The notes under the pieces were generated by a model. The model ran no database searches. It saw only the letters and a list, made by a program, of their open reading frames with translations, and was not told where the DNA came from. DNA of 64,000 nt from Bacteroidota bacterium (lineage in GTDB: Bacteria > Bacteroidota > Bacteroidia > Chitinophagales > Saprospiraceae), in NCBI GenBank assembly GCA_963169325.1, contig CAUJEY010000233.1, forward strand, positions 20,747 through 84,746, in the 5' to 3' direction. The position numbers were made by a program, and so were the translations under genes. Positions 60,918 to 64,000 of this stretch are shown piece by piece; the first letter of the stretch is position 1; each line of letters starts with the position of its first letter.

Positions 60918-61712
60918 TCAAACTCCTTTTTTACTGCCCCAAATCTGAACGTGCAGGCGGTCGGTGAATCGGAATCCATATGTTTTGCAGATTTCTACCA
61001 ACCACAGCCGGCGTTTGGCCAGTATTTGCCGGCTGGAACCTTCCGGCATCAGCCATACTTTTTCCGGCGGGATATGATACCGGGCGATGAGTTCAAGCAC
61101 TTCATCCAGATCGGTTTTTTCCGCCACCACAAATTTGAAGTGCGCTTTTGAATTATTTACGAAAAATTGATAGACGGCCGGTTTCTCCCGAAGTTTTCGC
61201 GGATTATTACTGTTTTCCAATTTGGGAGAAACATTGTACTGGTCGATGGCGTCGTCGAAAGCGGGCGTAGGCAGCAGGGTGCCGTTGGTTTCTACCTCGA
61301 AGCGGTATTCGGGATGGATTTGGCGCAGGGCCTGCATCAGATGTACCAGTGCCGCTTGCTGAAGCATGGGCTCGCCGCCAGTGAGGATGACGTTCCGGCA
61401 AGGAAAGCCGGCCACCATGGCGGCTGCTTCCGCGATGGCGCATTCGGCAATCCAGGATTTTTTGTCAAATTTCCGGTAGCCGGGTTTATTATCGTTTACA
61501 TGCGGAAAGCGGGTGCCGGTCCAGTTCCAGGTATAATCCGTGTCGCACCAGATACAGTGCAGGTTGCACAGGGAAGTGCGCACAAAAACGGAAGGCACCC
61601 CCATACTTTTCCCTTCGCCCTGAATGGAGTAAAAAATCTCGGGTTGGCCGTGCAGACGGGCAAGTTTGATTGTTGTATCGGGCGTTATTTCAGGCAAGAA
61701 ATTTTTCGGCAA
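60918..61712 (-). CDS. queE: 7-carboxy-7-deazaguanine synthase
   Basis: This 264-residue radical SAM enzyme makes 7-carboxy-7-deazaguanine in the queuosine pathway. The cluster-binding cysteines are Cys49, Cys53 and Cys56 (CNLHCIWC, the CX3CX2C spacing). The N-terminal FYSIQGEGKSMGVPSVFVRT binds substrate, and NVILTGGEPMLQQ holds the SAM-binding GGEP motif. A Bacteroidota-type insert with Trp/His (DYTWNWTGTRFPHVND) is present. The other queuosine genes (queC, queD, queF) are not in the window. The ATG at 61712 gives the expected start, and the length is normal for the larger QueE subgroup. Confidence 0.92.
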   Translation of the reverse strand: MPKNFLPEITPDTTIKLARLHGQPEIFYSIQGEGKSMGVPSVFVRTSLCNLHCIWCDTDYTWNWTGTRFPHVNDNKPGYRKFDKKSWIAECAIAEAAAMVAGFPCRNVILTGGEPMLQQAALVHLMQALRQIHPEYRFEVETNGTLLPTPAFDDAIDQYNVSPKLENSNNPRKLREKPAVYQFFVNNSKAHFKFVVAEKTDLDEVLELIARYHIPPEKVWLMPEGSSRQILAKRRLWLVEICKTYGFRFTDRLHVQIWGSKKGV

Positions 61713-61745
61713 AGGTAGTGGCTTGTTTTTGTTTCACGTCAAGTT

Positions 61746-61829
61746 CCCCTCTCGCTTTGCGTCTTTGCGTCTTTGCGTGAAAAAAAGAAATATTTCACGC
61801 AAAGGCGCAAAGACGCAAAGCGAGAGGGG
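61746..61829. repeat. 35-bp-arm palindrome of GCGTCTTT words
   Basis: Arms 61746-61780 and 61795-61829 match at 34 of 35 positions around an A-rich 14-nt loop. The words are GCGTCTTT with period 8. An outer GTTTCACG / CGTGAAAC pair encloses it. It lies between the ends of two minus-strand genes, after the NlpC/P60 gene. Confidence 0.85.
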
Positions 61830-61841
61830 GGCGTGAAACGA

Positions 61842-62693
61842 CTAATCGAACAATGCGGTTTGGCTAAACAACTCGTCCTCCACAGTGACCATAGGTGCGG
61901 GGCGGTTGTTTGCGGGCGTATCGGGGAGCAGCCGTTTTACAATACGCAGCTGGTGTGTGTATTTCTCCTGGTCCCGGTTGAAAATGCCGAAGTGGTCTAA
62001 TTTATCGATCCGCACCTTCCCGGAAGCGTGAATGACGTGGCAGTCGGGCAGAATGATACCGACATGGCCTATGTCGCCTTTGCCATTGTCGAAAAAGGCC
62101 AGATCGCCGAGTTGGCATTGCTCCATAAAATGTATCGGACGGCCTTGGGTAACTTGCTGGGCGGCATCGCGCAGCAGGCGGATACCGGCAATTTTAAATA
62201 CCATTTGCGTGAGTCCCGAGCAATCGATGCCGAAAGGAGAGCGCCCGCCCCAGAGATATGGCGCATGCAGGTACCGGCGGGCTACTTTGACGATCCAATC
62301 GCCGGTGTGCGGCGCGTGACCGGGTGTGACGACAGGTCCCGAAAACTGAAACGACTGGTCGCCCAACTGACAGCGCAGGCCGTCGTAGCGGGGCAACACG
62401 GCGCCCATCGTGAGCGGAATAAAATGATCGGCAGCCATCAGCCCTTCCACTAAAGATAAATTGATGGAAGAATGTGCGCGATAGTCGTCGTATTCACTGG
62501 GGGTGAGCAGTTTGATTTGTTTGTTGTCTACCCACCCGCTGAAGCCGTCCCAGGTACAAACCACGTGTCGCCAGGTGTCTTTCGTGTCGGTGATCTCTAC
62601 CGTTTCCCCAAAAAGCAACTGGGACACCATCTCGCTTTTATCGGAGGGGTGGGCGCGCAGCGGCGCAAGACTGATTTGGCAGGCAGCGTACAT
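61842..62693 (-). CDS. NlpC/P60 family peptidase with SH3-like domains
   Basis: This 283-residue protein is a C40 cell-wall peptidase. Residues of about 1-140 form bacterial SH3-like domains (LRAHPSDKSEMVSQLLFGET, VCTWDGFSGWVDN). The C-terminal NlpC/P60 domain has the catalytic Cys in FGIDCSGLTQ, the His in GHVGIILPD and the preceding PYLWGG. It probably cuts stem peptides of peptidoglycan (gamma-D-Glu-diamino acid bond). No signal peptide is obvious in the first 20 residues, so it may be cytoplasmic, perhaps for recycling, as in related YkfC-like enzymes. Five bases separate it from the M42 gene upstream, so the two share an operon. Confidence 0.88.
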   Translation of the reverse strand: MYAACQISLAPLRAHPSDKSEMVSQLLFGETVEITDTKDTWRHVVCTWDGFSGWVDNKQIKLLTPSEYDDYRAHSSINLSLVEGLMAADHFIPLTMGAVLPRYDGLRCQLGDQSFQFSGPVVTPGHAPHTGDWIVKVARRYLHAPYLWGGRSPFGIDCSGLTQMVFKIAGIRLLRDAAQQVTQGRPIHFMEQCQLGDLAFFDNGKGDIGHVGIILPDCHVIHASGKVRIDKLDHFGIFNRDQEKYTHQLRIVKRLLPDTPANNRPAPMVTVEDELFSQTALFD

Positions 62694-62698
62694 AAGAC

Positions 62699-63790
62699 CT
62701 AAAGGGCGTTGAAGTAACGGAAATCGTGTCCTTTTTCTATTTTTTGAAGCAGCTCATAAATCAGCCGGATGAGGTTGTTGACATCATCTTTATGTGCCAT
62801 TTCGACGGTGGTATGCATATAACGCAAGGGTAAAGAGATCAGGGCAGACGGAACGCCGCCACCGGAGTAGGCAAAAGCGTCGGTATCGGTGCCGGTATAG
62901 CGGGACGCGGCTTCCCGTTGGAACGGAATTTCTTTTTCCAGTGCGGTGCCAATGATCAGGTCGAGCAGCTTGTTATGCACGGCCGGCGCATAGGTCACGG
63001 AAGGGCCGTTTCCGGCGCGCACGTCGCCGTGTTTTTTCATATTGATCAACGGGGTATGGGTATCGTGCGTCACGTCGGTGACAATGGCTATGTTGGGCCG
63101 GATCGTGTCGGCGACCATTTCAGCGCCGCGCAGGCCTACTTCTTCCTGTACGGAATTGACCACATAAAGGGTATAAGGAAGTTTGATCTTATTTTGCCGA
63201 AGCAAACGGGCGACTTCCGCCACACAAAATCCGCCGATCCGGTTATCGAGTGCCCGCCCGCAATAATAGCGGTCGTTCAAAATCATAAACTGATCCTGGA
63301 AGGTAACCACGCAGCCCACGTGAATACCCATTTTTTGAATCTCTTCGCGGTCTTTGGCGCCTACATCGATCGTAATATTGTCGAGCGCCGGCGCGATGTT
63401 GGAATCTTTGTCGGTGCGGGTATGAATGGCCGGCCAGCCGAATACGCCTTCGACCCTGCCGCCCTGCCGCAAATGCACAAACACGCGCATGGACGGCGCG
63501 ATCACATGGTCGCTGCCGCCGTTTCGGATGACGTGAATAAAGCCGTCATCGGTGATATAATTGACAAACCAGGAAATCTCGTCGGCATGCCCTTCGATGA
63601 CGACTTTGTAATCGTGTCCGGGGTTGATGATCCCGTAGGCAGTGCCGTAATTGTCCAACTTCCATTCGTCGATGTATGGCTGAAGGTAATTCAACCACAG
63701 CCGCTGCCCCGACGACTCATAACCGGTCGGGCTGGCGTTATTCAGATAGCGGCGAAGAAATTCTTCCGATTCGGGTGTAATTATGTGCAT
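62699..63790 (-). CDS. M42 family metallopeptidase
   Basis: This 363-residue aminopeptidase belongs to the M42 family (glutamyl aminopeptidase / deblocking type). Metal and active-site residues are seen in VIEGHADEISWF (His68), RALDNRIGG, VQEEVGLRGAEM (general base Glu) and TDVTHDTHTP, with the final ligand in RYMHTTVEMA. Such enzymes form large tetrahedral complexes in the cytoplasm that trim short peptides. Paired with the NlpC/P60 gene five bases downstream, it may help recycle peptidoglycan peptides; general peptide turnover is the other option. The ATG at 63790 follows a word-repeat region, and no promoter box is clear. Confidence 0.9.
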   Translation of the reverse strand: MHIITPESEEFLRRYLNNASPTGYESSGQRLWLNYLQPYIDEWKLDNYGTAYGIINPGHDYKVVIEGHADEISWFVNYITDDGFIHVIRNGGSDHVIAPSMRVFVHLRQGGRVEGVFGWPAIHTRTDKDSNIAPALDNITIDVGAKDREEIQKMGIHVGCVVTFQDQFMILNDRYYCGRALDNRIGGFCVAEVARLLRQNKIKLPYTLYVVNSVQEEVGLRGAEMVADTIRPNIAIVTDVTHDTHTPLINMKKHGDVRAGNGPSVTYAPAVHNKLLDLIIGTALEKEIPFQREAASRYTGTDTDAFAYSGGGVPSALISLPLRYMHTTVEMAHKDDVNNLIRLIYELLQKIEKGHDFRYFNAL

Positions 63791-63803
63791 CCGATTAATA
63801 TTA

Positions 63804-63985
63804 TGGGTTTGAAGGTTTGAGGGTTTGGGGGTTTAGGGGTTTGGAGGTTTGGAGGTTTGGAGGTTTGGGGGTTTAGGGGTTTGGGGGTTTGGAGGTTTGG
63901 GGTGAGTTGGGGGGAGATGTTTAAGTTTTCTGGATGGTACCAAGTCTCTAAACCTCTAAACCTCCAAACCTCAAACCCCCTTTCA
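63804..63985. repeat. GGTTTGGA word-repeat palindrome at right edge
   Basis: The left part (63804-63903) is an array of GGTTTGGA/GGTTTAGG words with period 8. The right part (63945-63985) has the complementary CTAAACCT / CCAAACCT words. The centre is about 40 nt of unique sequence. It lies upstream of the M42 gene and continues the word family seen at 1145 and 35,928. Any gene beyond 63,985 is not visible. Confidence 0.75.
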
Positions 63986-64000
63986 AGCATACAACGCGCC

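Noticed and set aside
63781..63990. 69-residue minus-strand frame rich in PNPQTSKPPNLQT
   Set aside because: It is a translation of the GGTTTGGA word array, with no domain and no start signal.

Overview
The window looks like chromosomal DNA of a Bacteroidota bacterium, most likely a Saprospiria-type (Saprospiraceae, Haliscomenobacter/Lewinella-like) organism. The reasons are: five large exported proteins that end in type IX secretion (Por) sorting domains (PNP...G.Y.. tails); many promoters of the Bacteroidota type (TAnnTTTG at -7, sometimes TTG about 20 nt upstream); almost no Shine-Dalgarno sequences; and typical families such as Uma2, DUF6915, SWIM-SNF2 helicases, GPH symporters and TPR-CHAT proteins. 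I see no rRNA, tRNA, CRISPR array, prophage or complete insertion sequence. The assignment is by pattern recognition, not by a search.

Layout. 0-4.2 kb: CorA-type Mg transporter, a small PspC-like protein, a GH29 alpha-L-fucosidase and the first copy of a PD-(D/E)XK (Rpn/transposase-associated) nuclease. 4.3-10.2 kb: three secreted proteins, two of them tandem paralogues. 10.7-15.9 kb: a mannosylglycerate locus with synthase, phosphatase and a divergent hydrolase, followed by a GNAT-nitrilase fusion. 16-20.4 kb: a 33-residue membrane protein, a thioredoxin-like lipoprotein and an unusual TIR-TPR-SDR fusion. 20.4-28.6 kb: an all-helical Bacteroidota protein, a secreted adhesin-like protein, the second nuclease copy in opposite orientation, and a SWIM-SNF2 helicase. 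28.7-35.8 kb: a second, very large SWIM-SNF2 helicase, a TPR adenylate cyclase and a Uma2 nuclease. 36-44 kb: topoisomerase IV subunit B, a sugar symporter, a secreted protein, an MsbA-like exporter and a class III aminotransferase. 44.1-48.4 kb: an ECF sigma factor, a membrane anti-sigma-like protein and an exported TPR-CHAT protease, read here as one signalling module. 49-56.4 kb: a propeller protein and several small unknown genes. 56.4-63.8 kb: tyrosine phenol-lyase-type enzyme, phosphohexomutase, isoaspartyl methyltransferase, QueE, NlpC/P60 and M42 peptidases.

The most striking non-coding signal is a rich set of intergenic palindromes. Seven of the nine convergent gene junctions carry one; the other two have no room (the genes overlap or are 5 nt apart). 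Several are multi-copy, and many have arms built from 7-10 bp near-tandem 'words'. One family (about 125 bp, ends ACTACTGGACA) is flanked by a perfect 9-bp duplication where it has jumped into another palindrome at 48.6 kb. Its second copy at 53.8 kb is flanked by an 8/9 duplication, so this family is a small non-autonomous transposon. The other palindromes probably serve as bidirectional terminators.

The best candidates for undescribed systems are the sigma / anti-sigma / exported TPR-CHAT module, the TIR-TPR-SDR fusion (which appears to lack the TIR catalytic glutamate), and the palindrome population.
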